DNA of 64,000 nt from Polytrichum commune (GCA_950295325.1 OX485803.1:66913554-66977553); one strand, 5' to 3'. Numbered from the stretch's first letter, positions 11,682-23,880 are shown. A program made the numbers and translations. Notes: generated from the sequence alone by a model not told the origin.

Positions 11682-12097
11682 CCATAGTTCTCTAGCAGCT
11701 TGGGCATAAACAAATTAATTTAAAATGTGCCTAAAAATATGGGAAATTCATTTTGTTGAGTGTCAAAAAAATAAAATATCTCAAATAAAAATAAACATCC
11801 AAAGAATGCCTAAAATCACCATAATGTCTAGAACCCCGACATACAAGTAATAGACAAACTTTAAGATAAGGAATGTTGGTTAAAGGAAGTCTTTAGGTTA
11901 ATTGTAGCCACCATAGATGAAATTAGGAAAACCATCCATGAATTATAGAAATGACTTGGATGAATGTCTAACTTATGTTAAATTTATTTTTTAATATGCC
12001 CAATTTTAGAATATTCATTTTTGGGCTGCCTAACTTACTTTTGCACTTTAATTAAAATATTAGGCAAAATGATGCCCAAGCTGCTAGAGAGCTATGG
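11682..12097. mobile_element. MITE with 26-bp TIRs and TA flanks
   Basis: The left terminus CCATAGTTCTCTAGCAGCTT (11682 on, 26 bp to 11707) is inverted at 12072-12097 with 25 of 26 bases matching. TA lies outside both ends (11680-11681, 12098-12099), compatible with a Tc1/mariner- or Stowaway-type footprint, although TA alone is weak evidence. Similarity between the arms continues loosely inward (TGCCTAA and TTCATTTT motifs on both arms). 416 bp, no coding. Confidence 0.8.
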
Positions 12098-13236
12098 TAT
12101 CCTTTCAGAGCTTAAGTTGATTTAGTAGGAGAAATTATGTTCATCACAACCATTTGTTTGTCTTGTCCTATGTGGCTTCCAACAATTCCAAGAACAAGTA
12201 GAACTCATGTTTTGTTGCCAATCATTCACACATCTTCATAAATAGGCAAGTAGAAAGTTTGATGATAACTACGCAGGGGCGGGGGCAGGGCGGCCTGCTT
12301 ATGAAAGTTATGATAACTTGCAATAGTCATCATATGAATTTACCACATAATCAATACACCTACTTCCTTGGTGAGGGCACTGGCAAAAAAACGTAGGAGT
12401 TACATGCAATAAAATATATGGTAAAATGTGTAAAGTAATTACATATAGTATAGGGTGCACTAGGTGCGTGGAAATTTATTACATGTATTATAGAATTTGA
12501 CATAATGTCATAAAGTTGCCTAAGTGGTACATATGAAATACTAGGAAACGAGGAGCTAGATTTGTAAAATCATATACCTTGCAATTCAATTATGGAGAAT
12601 GGATATAAATAGTTGATTTTTATGTGAAGAATCAATGGATGGATGAAATCACTTGTGGAATCATCATCCCAACATCTCCTAGACCAAGTGTATATTTATT
12701 CTAAGAGAGAGTGGAACCCCCCCCCCTCCCTCTGAGCCTACTTGAAATAATACACTTAAAATTATATAATATAAATACCAATGTAGGTCCAAATCGTAAA
12801 TTCAAGGATGTATCTCATCAAATGTATCAATGTTAATAAGGGAAATGATTTACAAACTTCTTTCACTTAAGAAATTGTCTAAAATAATTTTATTCACTCT
12901 CCATGATAAATTTTGCATCTTTTATTATAATTAATGTGGGCAATTGAGTAAGTAGACCAAATTAATTTGAAAGTTGCTTGGACTTAAGATGGATCAAATA
13001 AAATGGTCACTTGTCACTAGACATGGTTATCATCAACAACTTACCACTTGCAGATCAATAGACATAAGTACAATGTTTATGATAGTAATGTCTATTAATA
13101 TTAGTGGACCGCCTACTTATCAAAGTTATATGGTGCTTCAATAAAAGTTTAGTTCTTGCCAAGTAAATTATTGTGTTTTATGATTACCAAATGCCCTCTT
13201 TGTATAACATTTGAAAAATCTAAAATCTAAATTACA

Positions 13237-13268
<32 letters not shown>

Positions 13269-15078
13269 GAAATAGAACTAGAAAGAGAGAGAGATTACAT
13301 AATTTTAGAACCACAGAATCCAAATACTAGATTGGGACACCAATTACCGTACTTTAAGAACGTCTCATCGACAACTCACCATTACCAAGTCAATGATTCA
13401 TGTAATTGAATCTATTCTTTTGCCACCAAATCTTGGGGATGCACTCTATGTTGCAATACCTACTCACATGGGTGCCCAAAAGCCTAGGTCTCAATGAGGT
13501 CTCAATTGAACAGGTTCCATACATTGTTCACACATAAGGGATATTATTGAAGGTAAGGTTTGTATGTTTATTTCAAGTTATAATGTGATGTTTCTAATAT
13601 GTTAAATACAATAGGCTCATTATTTGGATGAGAAATTCAAAATCATGAGTCTAGCGATGGTTGAATGCATATAATTTAACCTATTACATTTGTTCTAGGT
13701 ACATGATGCATTTTATGATGAATTTGACCTGGAAAACGCAAAAGGTCCATTGTCTAGGCAAATATGCAAAATTAGGATTCTATGAATAAGTGAATGCAAA
13801 TTTTTTAGACAAGTAATATATTTGAAGCTATATTAAATTTCTACATTTGTATATCTATTCTTAATTTTCTTGCATATATTTTTGTAAAAGATATTAATTT
13901 GAAGGTGACGCATGCATCTTACATTCTAGTTTATTGAAGAATGCATCTCCCAAGCACCAAGTGCTTGCCTTTTGTAGAGAAATATCCATATGGAGCACCA
14001 TACATACGTGGTATATTGGACAAATTATTTTTCATATCATGTGTTTTCAACACTTCAAGCATTATTCAAAGTGTTGAAATCTTGAACATAGTGAGCAAGT
14101 GCATTGGTATTGCGTGAAATGTTTAAACATAAGTTTGGTAATGTCACGTGTTATTTAACATGTACCTAGATGCCAAATATTGCTTGATACATGTATATTA
14201 CATGTTCACTTAAAATATTTCCTCAATGTTGGGCAAGTTCATTGAAATTTTTTTACATCAATTTTTTCTAAACGAGATAACCAATAATCAAACTAAACAT
14301 GTATAGAAATCGCACCAAATGTGACCTACATGTAGGATACATATTTTAAAATCAATAGCTATGTGATATCACATTGCTTCAAAATACACATTATTTTGTG
14401 TATACAATAATAATTGTGGTCAACATCATTTATACACCACAATTGCATGGAGCTCATTATTGTTTGGAGACCTACTATTGGGGTGGTAGTATATTGCAAA
14501 CAAGAGACTTTTCATTCATGCTCTCTAGCTCATGAAATCGACAGTTGTATCTATCTACCACATTAACATTCTTACTGTCATAATTGACATTGACTTGAAA
14601 TTAATGTGAACCACATTGATTTTTAAAATGAAGATGATCCATAATCAATCACATTGGACACACCATGTGCAATAATTGGTGCAGTAGGACACATAAGATA
14701 TGTGAAAGTCCTCCTTCCTTATGCAAGGCAAAGTCTAAATATTCCTCATAAAACAACCAAAACATTCAAATCTTACATCTATGTACACAACATTGTTCCA
14801 AATTAACAACACTTGGCACCTAAAACCAAATTGCCAATCACATCTTTTGCACTAAATTCTTGTCATTTACTATAAGTAAACACACAACACTCGATAACTT
14901 TTTGTAGGTGTGGTTTTGAGGGATTGCAATATCATGTCAAAACAAGGATTTAACTCCTAACCCTAGATTTCAACACCACAATACTTGTACGTATTGACGA
15001 AGTGAGCACTTGAGACAGGGTTGACCGATGAACCCCAAGCCTAGGAACGTTGAGTGCTTCTATTATCGGGGAGACACA
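12098..15078. other. AT-rich intergenic DNA
   Basis: No gene recognised. Contains a GC-rich patch at 12270-12300 inside AT-rich DNA, a 10-base poly-C at 12717-12726 and an AT microsatellite near 13236. No paired terminal repeats found. Confidence 0.5.
13236..13262. repeat. (AT)n microsatellite
   Basis: About 13 AT units, followed by short GA-rich runs near 13284-13294. Confidence 0.9.
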
Positions 15079-15081
15079 ACT

Positions 15082-15311
15082 CACTAGAAGAAAACTTGGC
15101 CATTAGCTTACAACCATCCATTGGGACTTGGCCATTGTGACTCATGGCAAGAAATTGCATAAACAAATCATTTTGGTTGCCAACCAGAGGGTTTTGATTG
15201 TCAATTATCCAAAAAACGCAACCATAATGATTTACTTATGCATTTCCTCGTCATGAGTTGCAATGGCCAAGTCGCAATGGAGGGTTGTAATGGACAAGCT
15301 CTCTTCTAGTG
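15082..15311. mobile_element. CACTA-like hairpin MITE, 3-bp TSD
   Basis: Starts CACTAGAAGAAAACTTGGCC and ends with the inverse of CACTAGAAGAGAGCTTG. The two arms (about 15082-15181 and 15218-15311) are inverted copies nearly throughout, separated by a loop of about 35 bp, so almost the whole 230-bp element is a foldback. Direct repeats ACT at 15079-15081 and 15312-15314 are the 3-bp duplication expected for CACTA (En/Spm) elements, whose ends are CACTA. No coding. Confidence 0.85.
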
Positions 15312-15314
15312 ACT

Positions 15315-15760
15315 TACATGTAAATGTGAGGTGCAACCCACTTGACTTGGTTTGCAAAGCAATGGGTGTGCTAATTAATTGCCATTTCCCAATTATGTAG
15401 CTAAGCATATAGAAGGTGTTTAATAGATTCCAACACTCATGGTCCTCTCATAACATTATTCAACTCACTCTACGCGCTAGGTGGGGCTGGGAATAACTGA
15501 GGTTCTATTCAAAATTTGTGTTTATTCTATCAACAAAGCGCTGCACTGATAGATTTAGGTTGAAAAATCTTGAGTGAAGCAGTGCACTGATATTATTATA
15601 ATGAAATGGTCAATAGCAGCTGAATAGTGTTATGCTACATTCTACCACAATAGCGATAAATAAAAAGGTGAGTCATCAAATTTACACATATGACGGTGCG
15701 CGTTGTCACCCATTTCTTTCCACTTCACTGAAATCAATTTCCCAAAAATCACCTAGCATG
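15315..15760. other. Spacer with short repeated motif
   Basis: GCACTGATA-type motifs recur at about 15543 and 15585. Otherwise nothing is recognised before the minisatellite. Confidence 0.4.
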
Positions 15761-16945
15761 GGCTGCCACTGCAGGCAGACATGCAAATTCATTTGATGTG
15801 ATCAAAAGAGAACTTGAGAAGGCTGTAGAATTCACACAAAACATTTTCTGGGCTGCTGCTGCTGCATATTTGGTACGAAGAAAACAGTTGATGTGATGAA
15901 CATAAAGATTCACAAAGGTGTATGCATTTCTATATATATCCTGTAGGATACTACAACAGGCAGATTTTATGTTTTATAGTCCATTTGATGCATAAAGAGA
16001 TTGAAAAACCAATATGGTTTACACAAAATATTTTCTGGACTCCCACTACTGCAAAATTTGGCACAAAGAAACCATTTGATGTGATGAAACGAAAGATGCT
16101 CAGAGTTGTGTGACCTTCCATATATTTTGTACACTGCCACTGCAGTTTGAAATGCAAGAACAGTTGATGCAATTGAAAGAAGACATGGAAGACTCACAGG
16201 AATCATACAAAATATTCTCTGAGCTGCCACAGCAGGCTGATTTGAAAATGGTCAATTGTGAAGAAAGAAGACTGGGTTTACATGAATTTACATTTTCTGG
16301 CCTGCCACTGCAAAATTTAGTATTATGAGGAAGACAGTTGATTTGTTAAGAAGCAAACTTGAGCTGTCACTGGAGTTTGATTTGTAAAACGTTCGGTAGT
16401 GATGAAAAGAAAGCTCAAGCAAGTTATGAATTTACATGATGTTATTTAAAACTATTTGTTATTATTATTATTATTATTATTTTATTTGAAAAACCTTCTG
16501 GGCTGTCACAGTGTCACTGCAGATTTGGTTTGATGAAGGAAACCAGTTGATGTGATGAAAAGAAAGATTACAAAGTTCTTTGATTTTCCATATATTTTGT
16601 CCACTGCCACTTCAGGCTGATTTCAAAAACAAGTTGATGTGATGAAACATAAACTTGAAAGAGTTACATGATTTGAGTGGAATACTTTCTGAGTGGCCAC
16701 AGCAGGCTGATATGAAGTACGGTTGACTGTGATCAAAAGAAAGCTTGAGCAAGTCACATGGTTTACATGAAATATATTCTGGGCTGCCTCTGCAGATTTG
16801 GTACACTGAACGAAGCCAGTCTACGTGATGAAAAGAAAGATTTACAAAATTATGCGATTATCTGTATAATACAACTTATAGGCTGCCGCTGTAATGTGGA
16901 CATCAGAAAAGAGTTCATCTGATGAAAAGAAAACTTGAGACTCGA
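15761..16945. repeat. Minisatellite of ~90-bp units in two alternating types
   Basis: About 13 diverged units, each opening with a form of CTGCCACTGCAG. Starts lie near 15761, 15851, 15944, 16037, 16133, 16221, 16300, 16362, 16501, 16602, 16692, 16782 and 16878. One type continues GGCTGATTTGAAAA and ends near AAATATTTTCTGG. The other continues ATTTGGTAC..AAG and ends near CCATATATTTTGTACAC. Both share GTTGATGTGATGAAAAGAAA. The types mostly alternate, giving a partial ~185-bp higher-order period. An (ATT)n run interrupts a unit at 16458-16482. Frames contain stops in most units, so I see no coding. Confidence 0.85.
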
Positions 16946-18666
16946 GAATCACTCTGATGGCACTAAATATTATAAGGGTTCCCCATGTGAGATATGGGTT
17001 TTTTTCTTGAATGGGGCAATTGTATGACATTATACACCAATGTTTGCCTGCTCTGTGGCCCCTGGAATTTATAACCAGTATACCCGAATCATACCGTAAG
17101 TATGCTTGATAATCGTTGATTGCAGTTTGAATACATGAGAGATTGAAGCACTGCCGAGATAGATCTAATAATCTTCGTGAAATGGGGAGTGATCCTTGAA
17201 AGTTCTTGACGGAATACTATAACCTGCAGTATTATGGTGTAGGTTGTGTACAGCATTAGAAAAGAGGATATCTACATAGTGTGTAGTAATGCTAGGTGTG
17301 TAGAAGCACAGGGAATAGATATATATATATATATATAAAATAAAAATCTCCTATCAGTCCTTTCTTCATTTCCCCATGTGAATTATGCAGAGGAGGCACC
17401 ACTTCACCACTTGCACGTTAACTTGATCCGACATGTAGCACATGGGTGCACCATTGGGTACTGATTGTGATATGGATTACATAATATACATAGGGCCTAT
17501 ATATTACTCTTCCTGACAATGTAGATAAATAATCATACCCTCTGGAACATTGAAATCTGTACGTTAATTTACAACAAGAGTATACATATACATGAGACAA
17601 TAGAAAGTTAGGTTAGCTTTACCCATTTTTTAGAAAAAAAATCTTGGTTATTTGGTAAAGCCATATGGGAATGGGCCTAAAGATAAGTAGTGCGAAGGGC
17701 TCCAGCAATGTAACCATGGACCTGATGATACAAATTTCAGTTTTTGACAACCATAAATGAGGTGATTTTATATCAGCTATCCAAATTGTGATGAATTTCA
17801 CAACACCTCCACTACCTCAATTTGGGTCAAGAGATCGATCGCATGTCAATGTTTGTAGAAGTTTAAGTTGAACCAAATCCCCATTTAAGTATTTTTACTA
17901 AATGGTCAACTATAGCTCACTCCAGGAAGAGCAACTTGTAATTTACTCCACAATCCAATCGTGACATCTAATGACTTTGCAATCTTGATATATGAGATGG
18001 AGACACAAAGATTTGCTCACAAGATTTCTTAATGAAAGACCATTGCCTTTTCTTTCCTTCGTGAAACTTTGAGCAAAAGAAGAAGCAAGATTAATATGAA
18101 AGTATGGAAAACTATGATGGGCATAATTGTTCCTATCAGCCTTCACTTTGAAAAGCTTGCAAAAATCATCGTATAACTTGTCAAAGGCTTCAGAAAGAGG
18201 CCATCGTTGACAACTAATTTTGCATTTGACAAGGCGATGAAGCTTTCAAAATATCAGATATCCAACGACATAACATTATTCAGATTCATACCAATGTTTT
18301 GTGGGATTGATAATATTCCACAGAAGATTCCCCACATTCAAACTTAAAATGGACGTGAAATATTGTTAGTCCCACAGAACATTGTTATGGATCTTTTTTG
18401 CTGCTCTAGATTTTCTTGTCAATTACTGTTAATTTGGGTTGTTATGACACCCTCCAACATTTCTATTCTTGATTATGACTCTCCCCCCCCCCCCCCCCCT
18501 CTTTTACAATTCCACTAATGACCAATGAAAGTAGTAGCCGAGTCCTTTGTTAGGGTGTATTGCTAGAATAAGGACATCACCACACGTAAAGACCAAGCAA
18601 CAGTGGAGATCGGGTGTTTGGAAATGATTCAGAGAGCTCAAACTTGTAATGCCATTGAGCAGGCAT
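16946..18666. other. Intergenic, microsatellite and poly-C only
   Basis: An AT microsatellite near 17318-17335 and a 17-base poly-C at 18483-18499; no gene or paired repeat recognised before the assembly gap. Confidence 0.5.
18483..18499. repeat. Poly-C tract (17)
   Basis: The longest C/G homopolymer in the window, in an AT-rich context shortly before the N gap. Confidence 0.95.
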
Positions 18667-18866
18667 NNNNNNNNNNNNNNNNNNNNNNNNNNNNNNNNNN
18701 NNNNNNNNNNNNNNNNNNNNNNNNNNNNNNNNNNNNNNNNNNNNNNNNNNNNNNNNNNNNNNNNNNNNNNNNNNNNNNNNNNNNNNNNNNNNNNNNNNNN
18801 NNNNNNNNNNNNNNNNNNNNNNNNNNNNNNNNNNNNNNNNNNNNNNNNNNNNNNNNNNNNNNNNNN
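18667..18866. other. Assembly gap (200 N)
   Basis: Exactly 200 undetermined bases, a typical scaffold placeholder; the true distance is unknown. Confidence 0.99.
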
Positions 18867-19010
18867 TCACTTAGTGAGCACGAAAATCTTAACTTTGATA
18901 ATGAACTAGAAATTCATACGATCTCCATACATTGTGAGGAAAGTGGCTACGAACTTGATTTGGATTCACTAACCATCTCGTGCTAGTCATGTGTTTTGTA
19001 TCCTAGGAGA
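18867..19010. repeat. Dispersed repeat family member (TCACTTAGTGA...)
   Basis: The stretch after the gap resembles 34024-34180 and, more weakly, 20960-21120. Shared blocks include AACTTTGATAATGAA, ATTCATACGA.CTCCA, GAGGAAAGTG and a later CATATCCTA.GAGAA. Its left end is hidden by the gap. Confidence 0.5.
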
Positions 19011-19040
19011 AATGGACTAGTTGAAGAAGCTAACCATTAA

Positions 19041-19328
19041 GGGACAAGTTCACATGGGGTTCAAGTCCTAAGTTCCAAGTATGGCATGGCAACACTTTTT
19101 GGAGGTGAGGCTTGGGACTTGATTTGAGAGTTAGGTCGAGCTAAAAGCTAGACCCAACCCTCAACATGTCCCGAGAACATTTTTTGCATAAATAATCAAA
19201 TTTGACACTAATGAAGATAAACTATAATTTAATGTTTTTTTGAGGCTCAAAGTTGGGACTTTGCCTCCATGCCGATACTTGCTGACATGAAGGGGATTTA
19301 AAACTTGGGACCCCATGTGAACCGGCCA
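19041..19328. mobile_element. Tourist/PIF-Harbinger-like MITE, TAA TSD
   Basis: The left end GGGACAAGTTCACATGGGG (19041 on) and the right end, read inversely TGGCCGGTTCACATGGGG, match apart from a small indel and a few bases near the tip. TAA flanks both sides (19038-19040, 19329-19331), the 3-bp footprint of PIF/Harbinger elements. A second inner inverted pair around GAGGC..GGGACTT adds foldback structure. 288 bp, noncoding. Confidence 0.72.
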
Positions 19329-19331
19329 TAA

Positions 19332-20188
19332 GGTAAAGGGTGCTTAAACCAACACTTTAAGCTATTGCACATACATATGGCAATGTGGTTGATATTAAAA
19401 AAATGTTCATATTAGCCTTTGGGCTAAACATGGGTATAAAGAACAACAAAATATTTCTAGCCTCAATTGAACATTTTATGAATATTCAAAGTCAAAGCCA
19501 CTAGCTTCCTTAAACCAATCCCTAGGCGATGACCAACATCGCACCTTCATTGCCTATAACCAACACAAGACTGTTCAGAACCAACACAACCTAGTTGGGT
19601 ACTAGACCCAAGCTAGATCAAAGCCCAACATGGTCACCTCCATGATCCCACCTGGTTCAGTTATAGAACTATCCCCTCGCATCTTGGGTACCAACCCCCT
19701 TGCCACCCAGAACCGACCCCCTTGGCTTTGTGATCTTGAATCATCATCTCCCCCTCCCCCCAATGAGCCCATTCTAGGAGTGGGGAAAGGTGGGGAAAAA
19801 TATCCCGACCCCCTTTCCTTTCTCCGTTTCACACCAAGCATGGGATTTGGCATTTCTTTAAATGCTTAATGCTTAAATGCTTTAGTGTTTTACTATTTTG
19901 CAAAGTCTGTTTTTTTTTTCACTGTAATGGGATCACCTACAATTGTGATAGCCCAAGCCACAGATAAAACCTTGCAATTAAATCTCCCTTCACTAATTTA
20001 CCAACATTCCACACTATATAGGTATATAGTACCACAATAACAAAATACAAAGTTGATGTTTTATTGTGGTTTATTTATGTATGAACAAACAAAGTACATG
20101 TTTAAGTGATTTGATATTGACCCTAGGTAATTTGCATTGGTAAAGATGCAACCTAATTGCACACAACAGTATAAATTGGCCACCAGAT
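19332..20188. other. Intergenic, partial dispersed repeat
   Basis: A T-tract near 19909-19919. At about 20025-20175 lies a member of a family with GCAACCTAATTGCACA, seen also near 30088, 33938, 61635 and 61831. The ORFs on both strands at 19602-19869 are low-complexity Pro/Gly frames and not convincing. Confidence 0.5.
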
Positions 20189-20191
20189 TAA

Positions 20192-20678
20192 GGGTTGCTT
20201 TAAACACAACCAAAAGCCGTGAGTATGAAAATCTATAGGTTCTTGAAAATCATCCAAAGGTCGAATCATGGGATATAGAAATCCAATCCTGCAATTGATG
20301 GGCCCTCAAGCATTGTGTAAAGTGTGCAAGGACCATGTTGAGGAACCCCAACATATGTTTGGGTTTGGATACCCACCACGGCAATATAGTATTTATAGGA
20401 GCTAACAGCAATTTGATTGGTATTGGGTCCCCTTGTTTTGTATTAGACCCACCTCTTTTTGATGGGTCCAATGCAATATCCGATAGACCATGAAACATCA
20501 TCCACTTGATGCCATGTAGGATGCCATGTCGATTTTTCATCCTTGCAAAAAAAAATTGGTCCTTTTGGCCTTCAAGGTCTAGTGTGAAGTGAACTTGAAT
20601 TGTCTCTAGCTTCTTGACCAATCACCTAATGTATGCATCACGAGACAAGGGCCCTCAAGCTCTAGTGTAAAATGGCCC
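20192..20678. mobile_element. Tourist/PIF-Harbinger-like MITE family A, copy 1
   Basis: Left end GGGTTGCTTTAAACACAACC after TAA (20189-20191). The right end, read inversely, is GGGCCATTTTACACTAGAGC, with TGA outside where TAA would be expected. Interior blocks (GAAAATCATCCAAAGG; ATGGGCCCTCAA; CCATGAAACATCATCCACTT) are shared with copies at 22819 and 49740. 487 bp. The long minus-strand frame here (20250-20621) is not conserved as protein and is treated as spurious. Confidence 0.72.
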
Positions 20679-20681
20679 TGA

Positions 20682-22815
20682 AATCATCAGATTCTATACA
20701 TTTTTTACATAAAAACAAATTGTTGTTATAATCAAAATTCCACGAATTGGTTGAGTTTCTTGATTTCTACATATCCAATTATCATGGAAGCTTGGTGTAC
20801 ATCTCAATGGCATCGGTTTTTCCATTCAAATTCATTTGGTATATTGAGTATTGTGTGGTGTGGATTTAGACTTGACATCAATTAGAACCGTGTTAAAGAG
20901 GATTGGATTATATGCTCAAAAAGTGTTACCAATTCCAGGTTCAATAGGCTACATAATTGGGGACAACCTATGTCATCATTGAGAAGAAAGCAATTCTTTA
21001 CTTTGATGAGGAATATACCATTCATATGAGCTCCAAAATTATACAAAAATAGCTATGCCTTTTATATGGTATCATCTATAATCTCATACTAATCGCACGT
21101 TAAATATTTTGGAGACATTATGAGAGAAGTGGTTGCAAATCTAATTTTAGGTTTTTGCCCACTTACATTAGTGAGAAGCAATTGAAATGAAATAACAACA
21201 AATTCATGAGGGACATTCTTTTGATTTTGATAGTTACGCCCCCCCCCCCCCCCCTAGCAACAACTTTCTTTCATGTCCAAATGAGTGCACTAGTTTCAAA
21301 GCACCCAAATGAACATGGACATATTAAACCTAAACGCAACAACATTTATTGGAAGGCATTTGGAAGGAGATGGGAGAATCATTGTAGAGTTGAAAGAAGT
21401 TGTGGAAATTTGGACTACTTATTTGCACAAAAGTGTCAATTTCAACAGAATAAAATAAAAGGAAAAAAGAAGATGAAATAAGTAGACAAGAAACCTCAAT
21501 AGAAATGATGTTGATTAGATAAATACTAGTGTAAAATTTATTGCACATTGAGTGACTAGCGCTCTAATTTCTTGAAGTATATGTTTCATATATTGCATAT
21601 AGATCATACTTTTAGAAAAATAGTTTTATGTCAATGCATGGGTTTGGGGTTTATATGGCTATATATATAGATATAGATATATAAGTATTCATTATTTAAA
21701 CCAAGTATCATTTTGTTTGATTTCTGATGGTTGATTTTTTTAAGCACATATTTTTAGCAAGAAGTCATGAATATACTAAATTTGGTTTGCAAGAGTTACA
21801 TTCTGAAAACATGCTAATTTGGTGATAAGGTATGCAAGTGCTATTCGGTTTATTTTTTCAATAGGACACCTATTTGAATGATGTGTGGTTAGGTCTGGAT
21901 CAAAGAATATACAACATAATATAACACGTGTTTAAAGGAAAAAGGACTTCAACTTCAAATCGTATTAACTACTCTAGAATACTCAACACTCAACACAATT
22001 AGAGGGACCTATGCATTCATTCGAGAAGGAAGTAACTCATATGCACTTCCAATCATTTCCATAACTAAATCATGAGAAGTACTATTTTGTTGGTGGTTCA
22101 TCGTAGATTTCCTAATGCAACAGAAATGTCAAAACGTAAATATGTTCAATAAAAGATAAAGAACAAAAAACATTGGCCGAATAACACCTGCATACCTTAT
22201 TCAAACAATCTTTGACTCTTCCTTCCTTTCTTTTCCTTCCTCCCCCTTTTTTTCCTACCCCATCATAAGGTGGACCCTACCCCCTGTGAATAGAATGGCT
22301 AGAATAGGCATTGACAAGCTACCCTAAACCGACCTTGAACCAACCTTAAATAGAGTGGAGCTCGTTACCTTTTGGGCGGGGTGTTGGTTTTAGGGTGAGC
22401 TTCTATGTAGGTTGCTTGTCCACCATATTCTAGTTTGCATAAGGACAAATCCGCCCAAATGTAGAGGGAATCTAATGGGGTAGGGTTCATATGTGCCAAC
22501 TAGCTACTCCCACCTTCTCATATCTAGGACCACCTACTAACCTCCTCTGCTAGGTTAAAACCTCCTCCACCAAGTTAAAATCTCTTCCTCCTCCTTCTAA
22601 AACCAATCTTCAATCCCTCGGTGACATGCACTTGGAAGTCAAGGATTCTTTAGTGGATGCATGGAAGTCTAGTGGCATGTGTTCATGGCCCTTCACATTC
22701 TAGCGGACCACCAAAATTTGGATGGATGGTAGCTTGTCCTTAACTACATGCGAACACCTCCGACCCACTATTTTATAGCATCTAGTGGGCAAGCGGCCTA
22801 CATGGAAACTCACCC
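20682..22815. other. Intergenic, repeat fragments
   Basis: Contains a fragment of the TCACTTAGTGA family (about 20960-21120), a 16-base poly-C (21239-21254) and an AT-rich stretch near 21660-21685. No gene recognised. Confidence 0.5.
21239..21254. repeat. Poly-C tract (16)
   Basis: Sixteen consecutive C, in AT-rich DNA. Confidence 0.95.
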
Positions 22816-22818
22816 TTA

Positions 22819-23294
22819 GGGCCACTTCACACATGAGCCAAGAGTTGTGACCATGAAATTGTGAGAGCCCAAAAGAAAGTGTCCAAAGGCCGTCCCAAGA
22901 CACCTCCGAAATCATGTAGTGTGAAATCATATGTGACCGGGCCCTTAACCAAATGCTATTTCAATGAATGTCTATTCATGTGGGTCCTCACACATGATAA
23001 AATAGAATAAACCAACGGTTATGAGCGTTCGGAGTGCCATAGTCTCCCGGTTTTATGCTAGGCCTACCTCCAAGAGGTGGTTTTTGAAAATAGTCCAAGT
23101 GACCATGAAACGGGATCCATTCGATGCCATGTAGGAATTCATGTCGACTTTACATCCCTCTTGCATTCACTTACTCCGTTGGTCCCTCAAGCGTAGTGTG
23201 AAGCGAACTTGGACCGGCTCCGCCTTTTTCCACCAATGAGAGTGCTTGAAGTGTACTGGGTCACGGGCTCTCAGTCTCGTGTGTGAAGTGGCCC
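22819..23294. mobile_element. Tourist/PIF-Harbinger-like MITE family A, copy 2
   Basis: Terminal inverted repeats GGGCCACTTCACACATGAG (22819 on) and, from the right end at 23294 read inversely, GGGCCACTTCACACACGAG: 18 of 19 matching. TTA lies outside both ends (22816-22818, 23295-23297), the PIF/Harbinger target duplication. Interior blocks such as CCATGAAA, GTCCAAAGGCC and CGATGCCATGTAGGA link it to the copies at 20192 and 49740. 476 bp, noncoding. Confidence 0.82.
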
Positions 23295-23297
23295 TTA

Positions 23298-23714
23298 ACC
23301 TTCTACCTTCCATAATTTCCTGGGTTCAGGGCACTGACAAACGCCTATTATTGATTAAGCGCAACTGTGTGTGATGCCAATATTATTGTAGACAGAATAT
23401 AGATGGGAAGTCTGCTCTCATCACTCTGACGTAAAAGGCGGTGAAGTCATCGCAGGACGTCATGTGGTGTGAGCAGGACGGACATCACAGCTCGCGCAGC
23501 AAACCAGGAAGGAAGGAAGGAAGGAAGGAAGGAAGGAAGGATTCACCATGACCAGAGGCATGACTCCGGCATCACAGGATTCCTGCAACTCTGCTGCCAA
23601 AAATTCCCCGATTACCAGCGGCAAGCAGCTCGCCGATCTAGATACACCCTCCCTGGAACCCACTTCGCAAGATGCATGGGATCGCCAGAAACTACCTGCC
23701 TTGTCCTCACCGAC
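23298..23714. other. Spacer, GC-richer, with (GGAA)n
   Basis: GC content rises from about 23400. Contains (GGAA)n at 23507-23540. Open frames on both strands here are short and low-complexity; no protein recognised. Confidence 0.45.
23507..23540. repeat. (GGAA)n microsatellite
   Basis: About eight and a half GGAA units. Confidence 0.95.
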
Positions 23715-23787
23715 TCCCCTCCCCGCCCCGCCCCGCCCCACCCCACCCCACCCCACCCCACCGCTCTCTCGCTCGCTATATATATAC
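23715..23787 (+). promoter_or_regulatory. Promoter-like: C4-run tract plus TATA box
   Basis: At 23715-23762 runs of four C alternate with G or A (CCCCGCCCCG then CCCCACCCCA), about nine runs in all. CT-rich CTCTCTCGCTCGC follows, then TATATATATACAAATA from 23777. The order (C-rich tract, CT patch, TATA) resembles a plant core promoter facing right, with transcription expected near 23810. The complementary strand has enough G4 runs for a quadruplex. No expression evidence is available. Confidence 0.4.
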
Positions 23788-23817
23788 AAATATAGAGCTT
23801 AATATATACTAGTCAGT

Positions 23818-23880
23818 ATGAAAGGGTTCTTCCGGAAGCACCTCGCCACAGTTGCCGATGCATCAAGGATGGCTTTGTGA
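23818..23880 (+). CDS. Possible 20-aa small ORF after the TATA box
   Basis: ATG at 23818 reads MKGFFRKHLATVADASRMAL then TGA at 23878-23880. It is the first ATG after the TATA-like box at 23777. The peptide is basic and could start a longer spliced protein or be a leader ORF. No family recognised and no downstream exon found, so the coding call is speculative. Confidence 0.2.
   Translation: MKGFFRKHLATVADASRMAL

Noticed and set aside
18577-18986. Open frames spanning the N run
   Set aside because: Openness is produced by undetermined bases; no protein signal on either side.
20250-20621. 123-codon minus-strand frame
   Set aside because: Lies within a Tourist-like MITE shared with noncoding copies at 22819 and 49740.
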